A DNA stretch of 64,000 bases from positions 892,501 through 956,500 of the forward strand of contig JAZGTH010000099.1 of NCBI GenBank assembly GCA_036877525.1. The letters run 5' to 3'. The position numbers were made by a program, and so were the translations under genes. The notes below the pieces were generated by a model. That model was not told the DNA's origin. It saw only the letters and a program-made list of their open reading frames with translations, and searched no databases. Shown here in pieces: positions 25,181 through 36,720 of this stretch (the stretch's first letter is position 1; every line of letters starts with the position of its first letter). This stretch comes from Chromobotia macracanthus (lineage: Eukaryota > Chordata > Actinopteri > Cypriniformes > Botiidae).

Positions 25181-25419
25181 TTTAATATGCAAGCATGGCA
25201 CCAACCCCTAAAGTGCCTTATGCCAGTATTTCCAGTCGTGCCAGCTGAAAAAATAAAAGCAAATAAAAAAAGGAAAAAAAAATAACAGAGAAATAAAGAC
25301 CTTATTACCAAACCCTATTCCTGTATTGCCAATTAACAGCAGTGCACTTAGCAGGCCTGGTGTTTCTTTAAGTGTGTATGTGTGCCGTTATGTTTTGCAG
25401 AAGCCACAGGCATTCATAA

Positions 25420-25640
25420 ACTACCTGCACAATTTTAATACCATTTTAATGAGGATATGATTGTCAGCAGCGTGCGTTTTAAGAACAGAAAAGCTGCAGA
25501 GAAAAGCATTGACTGACTTCTCTGGCGGGAGGAAAAACCACTGGCAACGGGACAAAACACACTTTAATCCCCCCGAGAGCCGCAAACAAATCAATATCAA
25601 TTAAGGTGGAGGAGCAGACAAAATGGACATCTTGCTTTGT
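25420..25640. promoter_or_regulatory. Possible conserved noncoding element
   Basis: TTTTAATACCATTTTAATGA, AACCACTGGC, AATCAATATCAATTAAGG and GACAAAATGGACATC lie in unique, moderately GC-rich DNA. No coding frame of interest. Confidence 0.25.
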
Positions 25641-28596
25641 TTTAACTAATTAAGTCTGTCGAGGATCCACAAAATGAGGCCCAAAGCAACCAGAAAAACA
25701 TATGCACAGGAATACATTGGACTGTAATAACCCAAGTAAACATTCACGATTGTGATAAATAGTCTCAGAGCAGAGCGGCTCGAAATGGGACAGCAATGGA
25801 GAAAAGAAAACAAACTTTCATGTCTGTAACACACAGTCCCCGCAGGAGGGCTCAGTATATACATCATTAATGGAGAGTTTGATGTAATAAGATAAAGTTA
25901 TGGTGCAGACACGCACACACACAGCACGATGGCTCGTACATCTATCAGTGCTGTGGGGCAATATCTCCTCATCTACATACTATGCAGACTGAATGACAAA
26001 CGAGATGAGGAAGATGAGAGGAATGTGAATACGTGACGCGAAGAAAAAACGGTGAGTCTCAATTCAAGACATTTCACACACACAGCATCTTTATGAGAAC
26101 CAGGCACACGGTTTGGGTCTCACAACAGTGAGCTGTAATGAGAGGTGGACGGGGCGTTCACATTATGATGTCATTATATTATCTTTAACAGCTAATGACT
26201 TCCAGAGCTCTTTCTCTCTGTGTGACGCTGTTCTGAAGTGATGCAGCATGCTGTAGTAAACTCTCTCTCCCTACAAAGTAAACCACTCACATGTACAACA
26301 GCTGGTCTGTGACTGGATCATTCATTCACTGAATGTGTGTACATTTTGTGTTTTGTTTTTATGTTGTATATATTTTTTACATATTTAGTTCTGTATTTTT
26401 GGGTAAATCTCATAAAACCTTTCAGGAAAATTAATCTGCAATGTCATTTTTTGCACCCAAATCAAAGGGTAAAAAATAAACTGTGTTTTACTTACAGAAA
26501 CTGAAGTCTGTTATTAAATAAGTAAACTAAGAAAGTTGTACTTTGTTGTACTGCTTTTCATTAATCCTGATGTAAAACATAATAACAATAGCTGCATTAC
26601 AGTAATGTGAATCTAATGAGAATCACCATTGAGAAAAATGAGAATTACAAACAAACTCAAAACTGAAACATTATGGTAATGACAATGTATTTAGTTAATG
26701 GTCCCAAAATAGGCTTTGTTTTCATTATGGGAATTTAATTTCCTCTTTCTTTCTTTTGCTCGTATGTGACCTGGAAGTGTTTCTTTGTGAGATTCCCTTT
26801 TCCACACAGTTTAATCAGAGTAAACATGCAAATGATTGACAGCAGGTTTGGGAAATGACCTAGCTGCACTTTTGTCACTCACTAGGCCACGCCTCCAACA
26901 CTTTTATAAGAAAAGAAGCAATACAAAATGTCTGATTCTGAGACTGATTCTTTGTGTAGGTGTATGCATGTGTGCATTATGTATTTAACAAAACCATGCA
27001 TAAACCTTTACGTTCACTCAACCTTTACTTAAACCTAACTGTATTGCACACTCCAGTACACAATAAACAAAATACGCACACACTTCATCATATGTATGCA
27101 GGATCTGTTAGAGGTAGGGCAGATAAAACTGAAGATATCTGCCCTCTCCAGATGAAGATCACTTCAGATAAGCACACAAAGACACACACACCCTGTGGAA
27201 AGTTTACATCACGGTTCAGTGGGTTTTGGCCCAACACCTCTAGACATCACTGACAATGTGTGTAGCCTCTTCTTATCACCGCTTATCACGGGTCTACAGC
27301 CAACACTCACTTCCCTTTACACTGCAGGCATCTCGCTGACCTGGGGTCAGATTTTCTACATCAATGCTGATCTATATTGTAAATAGCAGCACTGTTCACC
27401 CCGCAGGCAAAGAGGAACTTCAGCCCAGGTGCAGTTTATCTCTAGATAAAAACATGTAGTGCTAAATGTACACAAACTACAGTATGCAAACAGAGTTAAA
27501 CCTGCTTTAATTTTATACCAGTATTTCAAAAGAGATCTGAAACTTAACAGATGAAGAGTTTCAAGCTTGTCTAAGCTTCTCTTTAAAACCGTTTCCAGTG
27601 AAAACATCATGCAAAGTTGAGAAGTGAGACAATAAACTTGGAGAGTAACAGTGTAAACTTTCCATTTATCAACAATATAAAAAACACAGTCTGATAAACA
27701 TAATAAAACCACAATCATGCAATAAGAAAGTATTGCATAAAGCATATAAGTAAAAAAAGATGTTGCAATCATTCTAACTAATGGGGATTAATGTCCACCT
27801 CACATTTAGAAACTGCAGCAAATTTACACATGCCCCAACACACACACACACAAATTGTTCTTACACCCTTGAAAAAATCCCTGAAATGAGAAACTGTTCT
27901 TCATGCAGTGTTAAGCAGAGATGACTGTAGTATCTTTAGCAAACACACGATCATAACTGACAGAACAGGTGCTGGAGTCACGCCTGTCTGCACAGTTTTT
28001 AATTAAGCAAAATCCTCATCGAGAAATACAAATAAATTAGCACATACAGTTGTGGTCTATCCATGTATGAAGTTTTAAATCCGTTCTGTTTCAGTCTGAG
28101 TGGAGGGTGGTAGGGAGGCTGTCGTATTTGCCTCAAAAATTTCGGTTGAGTGGGTTTAGGTTAAAACAAAACCAGAGCATGAAATGAAGCGAGTGACATT
28201 TCATTTAAGCCATTAGAAGAGCAAATCTATACCTCTGAAAGTTCAGATTTTACTGCCTGCCTATTCAGTTTGACGTAAACTAGACCAAAAGTGACGTTCA
28301 AACTGAAGAGTTTTAATAGCTTGGAAAAATGTCAACATCTTCCAACAAATTGACCAAACAATGTGAGCAGGACTCAGTGACACGCTTCTGCTAAGCAGCT
28401 GGGAGGTCTTAAGTGTGTTTGTGTGTCTGTGAGTGTGTATAAGATTGTGGATTTTATTTATGTGTGTGTGTTGAGCGCTGTAGTAATAACTCCCAGTGGG
28501 AGCAGATTTCTGTCTGGTCGTCGTGGTGACAGCATTAGGAGAGACGGCTGTCCTTTCCTGGACTGGACAGTAATTGGCCATCCGTATCGAGCTCCG

Positions 28597-28597
<1 letters not shown>

Positions 28598-28630
<33 letters not shown>
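28598..28630. repeat. (CA)n microsatellite
   Basis: Sixteen perfect CA units. The overlapping CVCVCV/HTHTHT frames are artefacts. Confidence 0.95.
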
Positions 28631-28634
<4 letters not shown>

Positions 28635-29739
28635 TGCCACATTCTGTCAGCACTGTCACAAGCTGGCCCATCGACCTGCCCGGGCCAGTTTTGCAGACCA
28701 AGATTCGAAATGCAGGTGGTGACACGTGTCTGTTATTGTGTGTGTAATACGTGCTGACACACAACACACACATCGAAAACATCATCAGTGTCCATGTGAC
28801 AGCTGGAGATCGGAGATGACAGGTGAATGAGGGTCGGGTAGACTAACACACCCAAGATTACATACAGAGGTTTAACCCTCCACCCAATGAGGGATAGGCA
28901 ATGCTTAAAGTGCAGTCAAAAATTGTTGAAAAGATTTCTAGTCGCATGTGTCATTTTGTGTCATCAGAGGCTGCAAATATGATGACTGTTTAAGTTTCAA
29001 ACAACCTCGTCTGCCACTGTTCAGACCAAGGAGGTCTGTAATACCTGTAGAGAGCAGTTTTCAGCTGACACATGAACCCCAGAGCTACAGGATTTAATTT
29101 CTGTCGTCTTTGCTCATATATACTTTGCCAAATTGCCATGTGACTAATAACTCTAGAAGTGCGAGAAAATTAATTTCTCAGACAAAGCTGATTGGCTGAT
29201 GGCACAATAATATGCACAGTCCTTTTTTAAGCATTGTGAGGGGGGCTTAAAGCATTATGAAAGCCCCCCAAACTAAAATCACAAATGCATGTTTCTCTGC
29301 ACTTTGGGTTTATGTGTCATAGATCCACACAGGCACACATTTACTTAAAAAAGACCATGCCACACCTTAACCCACTGGGCCAAACAGATTGTCCCACCCC
29401 AAACACACCCCAATGGTAAAGGCAGAGACAATGTTGTCATGTTGGGCCATTCTGTGTCATGTTGGCTTTTCCCAATTATTCAAATTTTATTTGACCCTTG
29501 ATAGTCACTGGTTGGCATCTCCTTTAATGTACAGGTTCTGGGGTCCAAGAGAAAATAATGTGTATTTGGAAAGACATGAGAGTGAGGCTGTTAGCCACTT
29601 GAGGAAGCACAAAATGATAACCAGGAGAATGCAGAACATGAGAGAACATCAGAGAACAGAAACCCAGAAAGCAAGAAAACTGGAAACTCGTTGAGCTGAA
29701 CAAAATCAGGGCAGGAGGAGGGAGAGGAAAAAATTCAAT

Positions 29740-29965
29740 ATATTTTTAATCTTGCGGATGTAATGTGATTGCACAGCTGCCGTAGGCTGCAGATTTCATA
29801 AGTTAGATCACATTTCAGACAGATGGGGTCGTGGTGCCTGTGTTCAGGCCGATCTGCATGGCTCAGGGAGAAGTTAATGAAGGAGACAGAAACACAATGC
29901 CCTGTAATGAGTTTAATGCCTTAACCCGGGGATTCCTCTGCTGGCCCCTGGAGCCCAGAGGGGCC
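29740..29965. promoter_or_regulatory. Possible conserved noncoding element with GGCCCCTG hairpin
   Basis: Unique sequence with TTAATCTTGCGGATGTAATG, GTAATGAGTTTAATGCC, and TGGCCCCTG facing CAGAGGGGCCA across a 5-nt gap (about 29942-29966). Tandem GTAAGT words follow at 29977-29995. Confidence 0.25.
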
Positions 29966-30204
29966 AAATCATGTTAGTGTAAGTGTAAGTGTAAGGGGTC
30001 GATTGCTTTTTCTCTTGTCAGGGTAAGATTGAAGACCAAGGGAGAGAGAGTCATGAGAGGTAGTCAGACATGCGTCAGGTGTCGTTGTTTTATTGTTTTT
30101 GTTGGTGTTGGTGCTGGTGTTGTCTTTACCTTCAGTCATCCAGCTACTCCTCTCCCTCTCCTGTTTTCTCTTCTGGTCTGAGCCGTCTCTTCAGACCAGT
30201 AATT

Positions 30205-30400
30205 TAAAAACATACTAGCTGGTTTGTTGGTCCAAAGGGGTCTATTACCTTAACCAGCTTTACCTAAGCATACTCAGGTCCCCCCAGTTAGTAGTCCAGT
30301 TGGTCAACCACCTAAACCTATTGGGGCCAGCTAATGACCGTATATGACCAGCTAGTAAGCATGTAAAACCTTTAACCCTTTTATCCAGCTGGAATGTGGA
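30205..30400. mobile_element. GCTGGT/ACCAGC-rich interspersed repeat
   Basis: Repeated CTAGCTGGTTTGTTGGTCC, AACCAGCTTTACC, CCAGCTAATGACC and GACCAGCTAGTAAGC words in both orientations are typical of a self-complementary teleost MITE family. Diverged, with no clear boundaries. Confidence 0.45.
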
Positions 30401-31251
30401 TTTTCTAACAACATAAATTTTACCAGTGTACAGCTTCAGGGCTCAAAATGCAGCAGTTTTTATTATAATTGTAATAAATGTTAATACTCAACACTGAACT
30501 CCTGAAAATGAACTCTGTGTTATGAACAGAACAACTAGCTGCTGTCAGTGTATGAAGCTGACTGGGTAATTCCTAAATGTCTAGCAGTGGTGTTACCCAT
30601 GACAGAATAACTAGTGTGTTGTCATGGAAACGGCAGTGTTGAGGGCCAGGGGAATAAAGATCTGATTATTCTCCAAGAGCTTTGTTCCCTGTTAAGTGGA
30701 ACGTGTGTTTGAGTGTGAAAATGTGTGTGTGTGTCTAGAAATATGCACATGGCATGAAATGTATCTTATAATTCACATGAAATATTAATAAAATATAGAA
30801 ACTAAAATTTTCTGATAGGACTATGATACTTTCTCTCATTTTAGTACTTCACATTAACATTAAGCACTACAAGTGTTTACTGATGGTTATACATTATTAG
30901 GTTAAAATATATCTTCGTCATATAAATACAATGGTATGGTACAGTTTTCCACAGTACAGTATTCTGTATTCTGTGAGTGTTTTAAGAGTGAGAACTCAAA
31001 TGAGTTACACATGTTCAGTGTACAATGTCAAGTGGACATTTTGTTTCTTACCCCCAGATGGGCACACAGAGACACACCAAAGGCTGTAATGATCTTAGTA
31101 ATGGTGTTATTAAGTCGACTGGAGTGACGACACATTGCTCTGAGCATGAGCAGCCCTGTGTTTTTGTTATTGCTATGACAGCAAAATTCGGACACTGGTG
31201 AAAGAAAGGTCCCCCTGCTCCTATTACAGACACGAAGACACAAACATTCCC

Positions 31252-31260
31252 TCACACACA

Positions 31261-31292
<32 letters not shown>
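31252..31292. repeat. (CA)n microsatellite
   Basis: About 20 CA units with one CT interruption, followed about 90 bp later by a (CT)n tract at 31380-31410. Confidence 0.95.
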
Positions 31293-31294
<2 letters not shown>

Positions 31295-31654
31295 AACACA
31301 TCTACAGTATCATTGTAGTGGTCACACGCCTCATGTGACCCCACCACTGTCTCTGTTTTCCCTCTCTACTCAGTTTTCCCTTTCTCTTTCTTTCTCTCTC
31401 TCTCTCTCTGTAGGGAGGGATGAATTTTGTCAGACACAGAGAAAATTGACTGTGGTGTTAAACTCCAACTGCATAGTGGCTATCTGCTTTCCTCCCTGAT
31501 AGAGTTTTAAAGCCCTAAACTCATGACACAGTCATAAATTACCCTGGACTTGTTTAAACCCAGTTTCACCCACACACACAATTCCCCTACACAACAATAA
31601 ATACAGAGTTTAGTCATTGTAAAAACGTTTTCAGCTGCATGTGTAATACAGGTT

Positions 31655-31910
31655 GAGATATATGATCAGGATGTTTATGTATTTTGGACGTGTACCATGT
31701 TACTATTATGGTAGTGTATACTATGATGTTTTATGGCATGGGTATTGTTTATGCTGTACCATAAACTACGGTGCTACCATGTTGTTTTACACACGTACAA
31801 CAGCAATACAATTGTATTTGAACTTTTCTATGGTTATACCATGGTACTCTTTGAGGAACGTGGTATATGAATATGGTAATTTTCCAGTGTCACAGTACCA
31901 TGCTCTCACA
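31655..31910. mobile_element. TACCATGGT-rich degenerate repeat
   Basis: TACCATG, TATGGTAG, TACCATAAAC, CTACCATG, TACCATGGTACT, GTGGTATATG and AGTACCATG recur about every 20-40 bp and are partly palindromic. This pattern fits an old inverted-repeat element. An apparent 116-residue frame here is a by-product of stop-poor repeats. Confidence 0.45.
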
Positions 31911-32559
31911 CATGGTGCTTTAGACACTGAACGCATGTTAAAACAAAGTAACAGGATGGAATGTGGCCTCTGTGTCTTTAAAGGTCACCTGAGACCTGCC
32001 TGAGAGCAAATGTTACCACGTGCCTTTGTAACTTATCACCAGACACACATGAAGATAGACAGAATATGATTTGTGTCAGCATGTGTTATTGAAAGTGTGT
32101 ATCCGCTGCTGTGTGTCCAACATGTGTACACACGTATAGAGGATTTACATAAGCATGCTGGAATGTGTTTCACTAACAATGTGTGTGTTCACACTGAACT
32201 CTTGGGATGCCACAACAGGAGTTTTGTGTGTACTGGACTGTTGATAGTACATTTTTACAGTCTCATGTAGGCAGACTTTTGGGTATTGCCATGAAGTCTG
32301 GCCTACTTTCAGATTCTTCTGGGCAAGAACCACCCACTTAGAAAGAGATGGTTTGACAGATATCTAAAGCAACTAATCAGTTGCCTTTTTATACCTTTTT
32401 ATGGGTATAACTCAAGAAAGCAAAACATACAATATGGCCAACATATATCTGGTTAACTCGCTACTAAATGCCTAAATGCCAAAACTCAAAATATGTCTTC
32501 AAAAGTGTTATGCCATCAACCTCAGTGAAAAAGTTCTTCTTTAAGTAAGCAGCCTACTA

Positions 32560-32690
32560 CTTTATTAACAAATCCCTGTAAAGTTGCATAAAACCTGCCA
32601 ATCAGATTACAGCTTGCCAGAATGAGAAAGCACTTCCCATTTTTGTACAAATAGCATCAGTGATGGTCAGTGATCAGTGAACAGACTGTG
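32560..32690 (+). mobile_element. Body fragment of the same SINE-like family
   Basis: CATAAAACCTGCCAATCAGA, then CCCATTTTTGTACAAATAGC and ATCAGTGATGG, parallel the segments at 18395-18490 (minus strand) and 36640-36720. The tRNA-like head is missing. Confidence 0.5.
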
Positions 32691-33871
32691 GTTGGTTTTT
32701 GTTATGTTACCACAACATATCCAACCAACTTCCCATAAACCATCACAGCTGTCATTTTGGTTCTCGTGGCAAAAATACTGACAATCTAAATAAAGAGTCA
32801 TTAAATTAATCCATATAATTAAATGTCCATCAAATAACTAAATGATTTATGACCTGTGAATTGTGAAAATATTATGCCAAGGTTGTAGAAACATATTCTA
32901 TTAGTTTGAGACCTATTAAAAAGGCCTGCACTTATCACAGGGCAATTTTTGGATCATTAAATAAAAGTGAGGAAATACATTTCTTAATGCGACTTAGTAA
33001 TTCTGGGCCAATCAAACGGCATCAAAGGAATTAATGAGGCTGCTTTTGGGCCTTACATGAGAACGCATTTGCTGCAAGAATTGTCTTATACGCACAAACG
33101 CTGCTTGGGTGCCTGGCCTCTCTCTCCTTCTGTCAAATGTACAGATGAAAGCAGCATGGCAGGGAAGAGATCGGCATGCCAGAACCCTGCAGCTTGGCAG
33201 ACATGCACTAATGCACACGTGAGCATGCATGCTCTTTTACACACTTTGACACACACAGGCATAAAGGAATCAAACACAGAGAGATGTTAGGTTTTGTGGA
33301 AAATCCAGCTGTTCATAAGCTTATGAAATTGTATGGCGGTTTGACATTTTATGCAGACTGTAATCTTTTTAATTATTCATGTGTAAATCGTCTTTGAGTT
33401 TTTGATTTTTTTTTCAGTCTTTGATGTCTGTTAGCCTTGAGGATAATATGTACTGTTCTCTCACAAAGAATTTTATAATATAAATAAAATAAAAATAAAA
33501 TAAAAATCATAATAAAAATATTGATGATTAATTTTGTTTGCAGAGGCGTTAATTAATAATTAATTTTGTGTCCAGTAAAATGCTTTCTAAAATGAGAACG
33601 TTCCCTTTCTCATTTCTGTTTGGACTCTTTAATTTCCTTTCCCAACCATCATTTGGTTCCAGTCAAAGTGGTTGGCCATTTATTAATGTTAATACATCTT
33701 AAATTGTTAGATCACCAAAAAAACAAGTAATTTGTAATTGTGTCAAGTATAACTATGTTGACATTCAATGGAATATACAGACTATAGAGGCAGAACTAAC
33801 ACTGATAATGTGGAAATTCATAATGAGATCTTTGAGTAAACACAGACATTAACATCCGGGCAGGTCATAAA

Positions 33872-33959
33872 ACATTTTGAGACAATATTGAGATCTCTTC
33901 TGAAACTCTAGAGGAGACATTATTACAGCTTATTTCCCAGCTTCATCAAAAGTCTCTAT
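33872..33959. mobile_element. Copy 2 of the GAGATCTC-type repeat
   Basis: TTTTGAGACAATATTGAGAT then CTCTTCTGAAACTCTAGAGG and AGACATTATTACAGC align with the first half of the 39054-39253 copy. The second half is missing. Confidence 0.55.
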
Positions 33960-35748
33960 TCATATAACAGACACATGCTACCTGCACATGTACACACACA
34001 CACACAATTATGTTGATTGTATGAAATGAAGACATCAGAGAGAAAAGCATGAATGTGGCTATGAAACACACACTGTACAGCTCTAGAGTGTTTGTCCCTG
34101 AAAGCAGCACGACACAGGTCATCCATGAGAGTGATTACATAAACCCATCCCTCATCAAAGAGCCTCACTCTGTTTCTCTCCAGTTCTTTCATCCTCCCTC
34201 TCCCCCACTGTCTGTCATACTCGCACACCCTTCTTTTAGGTGAACGTGTCACCCTGGAGATTAGATCATTACCAGAGAGAGAATCGCGCATTGCAAATGT
34301 TGTGATGTCATACAAGGTTAGCGTTACATCTGTTTTATGCTCCTCTTACTTCTGGACCATAAGAGATTGTTTGTGTGTGTGTGTGTGCTGGTGTGTGTGT
34401 GTGTGGACGGGTCTGTGTTTGTGAGAGGTGGGAGACCAAAAGCATTGTAAAGAGCCATTATTCCGATTTAATCAAATGGTTTGAAGGCCGTAAATGTACG
34501 CAAATACAGACGTAAATGCTTGGCCAATACACAGCAAGTCCAGCAGTACATACTTGAACAATGTTTATTGGATGTATTATTGTTCCAGAAACTAGCTATG
34601 AACATGTCGACAGTTTAACTATATCTAACCTGCTCAGCAATATTTTTTTGCAAACTGTTGTTGAAGAAGAGCGATTACGCAAATTACTGCTAACTGGGCA
34701 ATGCTGAGAATGCAACATATATTCCAGTTTTGGAATACAACGTGTGAAATTTAGGTACTTGTGCAAAGTATTTTTCAGACAATAGTGTGCACACACCAGA
34801 CTTCCTCCATTCAAAAGCAGTCGTGTATTGTGATGAAAAATTGCAAGCAGAAAATCAGCTGTAAAGTTTGTTACATTTTGCACATAGTTTGGATATTCAT
34901 TGCTGGTGGTTTGCTGTTCTCCCTGTCACTGTTTTTTTACATCATGGTTCAGGACAGCCGCTAGTGAAGTGCTTGGGGCTTTAGCATAAAACTATCAGCA
35001 CCCATAAACGAAAACTGCATATCGTGTTAAATTGAAATGAATGGGAATGCTAACAGCCAGCTTTCACCAGTTAGCTTACACTTCCTTGACACGCGCACAT
35101 AACATATAACTTGCCATTTTATAGAAGCTCAGAGATTTATCGTTAAGCTGAGAAAATCATAGAGATAGATTGTATGTGTGTGGTTATGGTTGCAGAGAAT
35201 AGGAAGCGTGTTCAGTTCAGGCCGTGGGGAGCAGGCATCAACACCATTCCAATTACAAGAGAGAATGAGAGTGTAGAAACGTGCTTATGTGAAAGGCTTG
35301 TGTACGTTTGTTGCCATGTGTGTGCTTGTACAAGCATGTCCATGCGGGCAAATGTGTGTCTCTCAGCAGTAATTGTAATGGGACTCGAGGGGTCTGAGTT
35401 TGGCTGCCTCGCCGGCCCTCCACTCTCATTCCACACCTTCCCCCCATAATTAGGATCTGAGAAGGCCTGGTAATGTCCAGACTCCTAGGGCTGTCTCACT
35501 CACTCTGCCTCAGATAAGAGCCCTTTCTCTGGGCACACAGGTCAGCACACAGCCGTCGGAGAGGGCCAGAAACACGGATGGTCTACCGGGCACCTGGCCA
35601 CAACACACACTGATTTCCACACATCCAAGATTGGATAGCGAAGGAATAAAACCGATTTCTCCCACACCCCACATCTCATCATCGTTTAAAGGCTGGTTAT
35701 TGACCATAAATTTGATCAGGCCATTGCCACATAAGAGATGTGCTCCTG

Positions 35749-36068
35749 ATTGGCTATAAAGAGATCTCATTAGAGCGAAGGCATGATCAGATATAAACCC
35801 AGCCTGATAGGCTAATAAACGCAGACATGGGGCGCGCTGCCAGTAATGTGTTTCTGCTCGTAATTTTTATGGGGATGTTTGGGAAGGCATTAACAGGAGA
35901 GATGACACTGGCTGTGCGTAAATATGCTGTGATGGGGTACAAGGGTGGGCAAACCTGGATGTGTTCACACTTAACCAGAAGCACCAATAGGAAACCAATG
36001 GCAACCGAAGAGAAGATTGAATCAGTTGAGTTTTGGCAGGACTGCTGGCAGACTGTTGACTTGGCATG
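35749..36068 (+). CDS. Speculative plus-strand promoter and first exon (80 codons)
   Basis: On the plus strand an inverted CCAAT (ATTGG, 35749) is followed by TATAAAG (35755). An ATG at 35827 opens 80 codons plus 2 bases that run into GCATG|GTGAGT, a good donor at 36069. The N-terminus MGRAASNVFLLVIFMGMFGK resembles a signal peptide. The remainder is polar, with no recognised motif. Against a gene: the start context is not special, no partner exon was found, and the whole 35.4-36.1 kb block also reads like conserved regulatory DNA with GATA (CAGATAAG) and homeobox-type words. Read as coding, this would be an antisense or nested gene in the first intron of the minus-strand gene. I hold this weakly. 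Confidence 0.15.
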
Positions 36069-36589
36069 GTGAGTTTGCTGCGTGTTTGTCATCATTCAGC
36101 TGGGGCAGTGAAGTCGTATAAACGTCTGACTGAAGAAAACTGAAGTGATAAGGTAAACAGTTTTACTCTTCCTGCTACAGAAGTCTTTGGCAGTTGCATC
36201 ACATCTCACTGCTTCTCAGTGTGCCGCGTCATGAATGTTGCAATTCTAGATTTTGTGGTGAGTTAAATTTGTTATACTTTTAAAACCATGTCCACATCCA
36301 GCTGTTCTGAGTGTAGGAATGTTTTTAACATAAACGTCCCCTAAAGGAACCCTGGCTTGTTTTACAGAATTGTAGACAGGTACATAGAAAAACTGAACAA
36401 TAAAATGTAAACAGAACTGCTTAGCTGAGCTCATTTAGTTGCTCATAAGAGCCTTAAAACATCATCTAAAATTGTTAAACATCTATCAAAGATTAGATGC
36501 CACAAACCTCGCTAATGTTGTTGATCCAGTGTCTATTGCTTTGAAATTCTCATTGTAGCAGACTGAGAATTTGTAAACACGATTTGTTT

Positions 36590-36720
36590 CCCAACTCTTA
36601 AAAACCTGTGCGCTCTTACTCCCAGAATTTGCGTTAAGCCAGCCAATCAGATTGGAGAATGCTGTTTTAAAAAAGCTTTTACCATTTTTGTATGCAATAT
36701 GCATCAGATGGTTTATTGCC
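36590..36720 (+). mobile_element. Body fragment of the same SINE-like family
   Basis: GTTAAGCCAGCCAATCAGAT and ACCATTTTTGTATGCAATAT followed by GCATCAGATGG align with 32590-32690. Moderate divergence indicates an old insertion. Confidence 0.5.

Larger units (their letters stand above)
16476..31654 (-). other. First intron, distal half
   Basis: About 15 kb between exon B and the middle of the long intron. It holds a SINE remnant (18395-18625), microsatellites at 20562, 21560, 21844 and 28598, a MITE fragment (24003), a dispersed repeat (22420), a GCTGGT repeat (30205), and CNE-like blocks at 17230, 24480, 25420 and 29740. The rest is unremarkable AT-rich sequence with no supportable genes. 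Confidence 0.5.
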
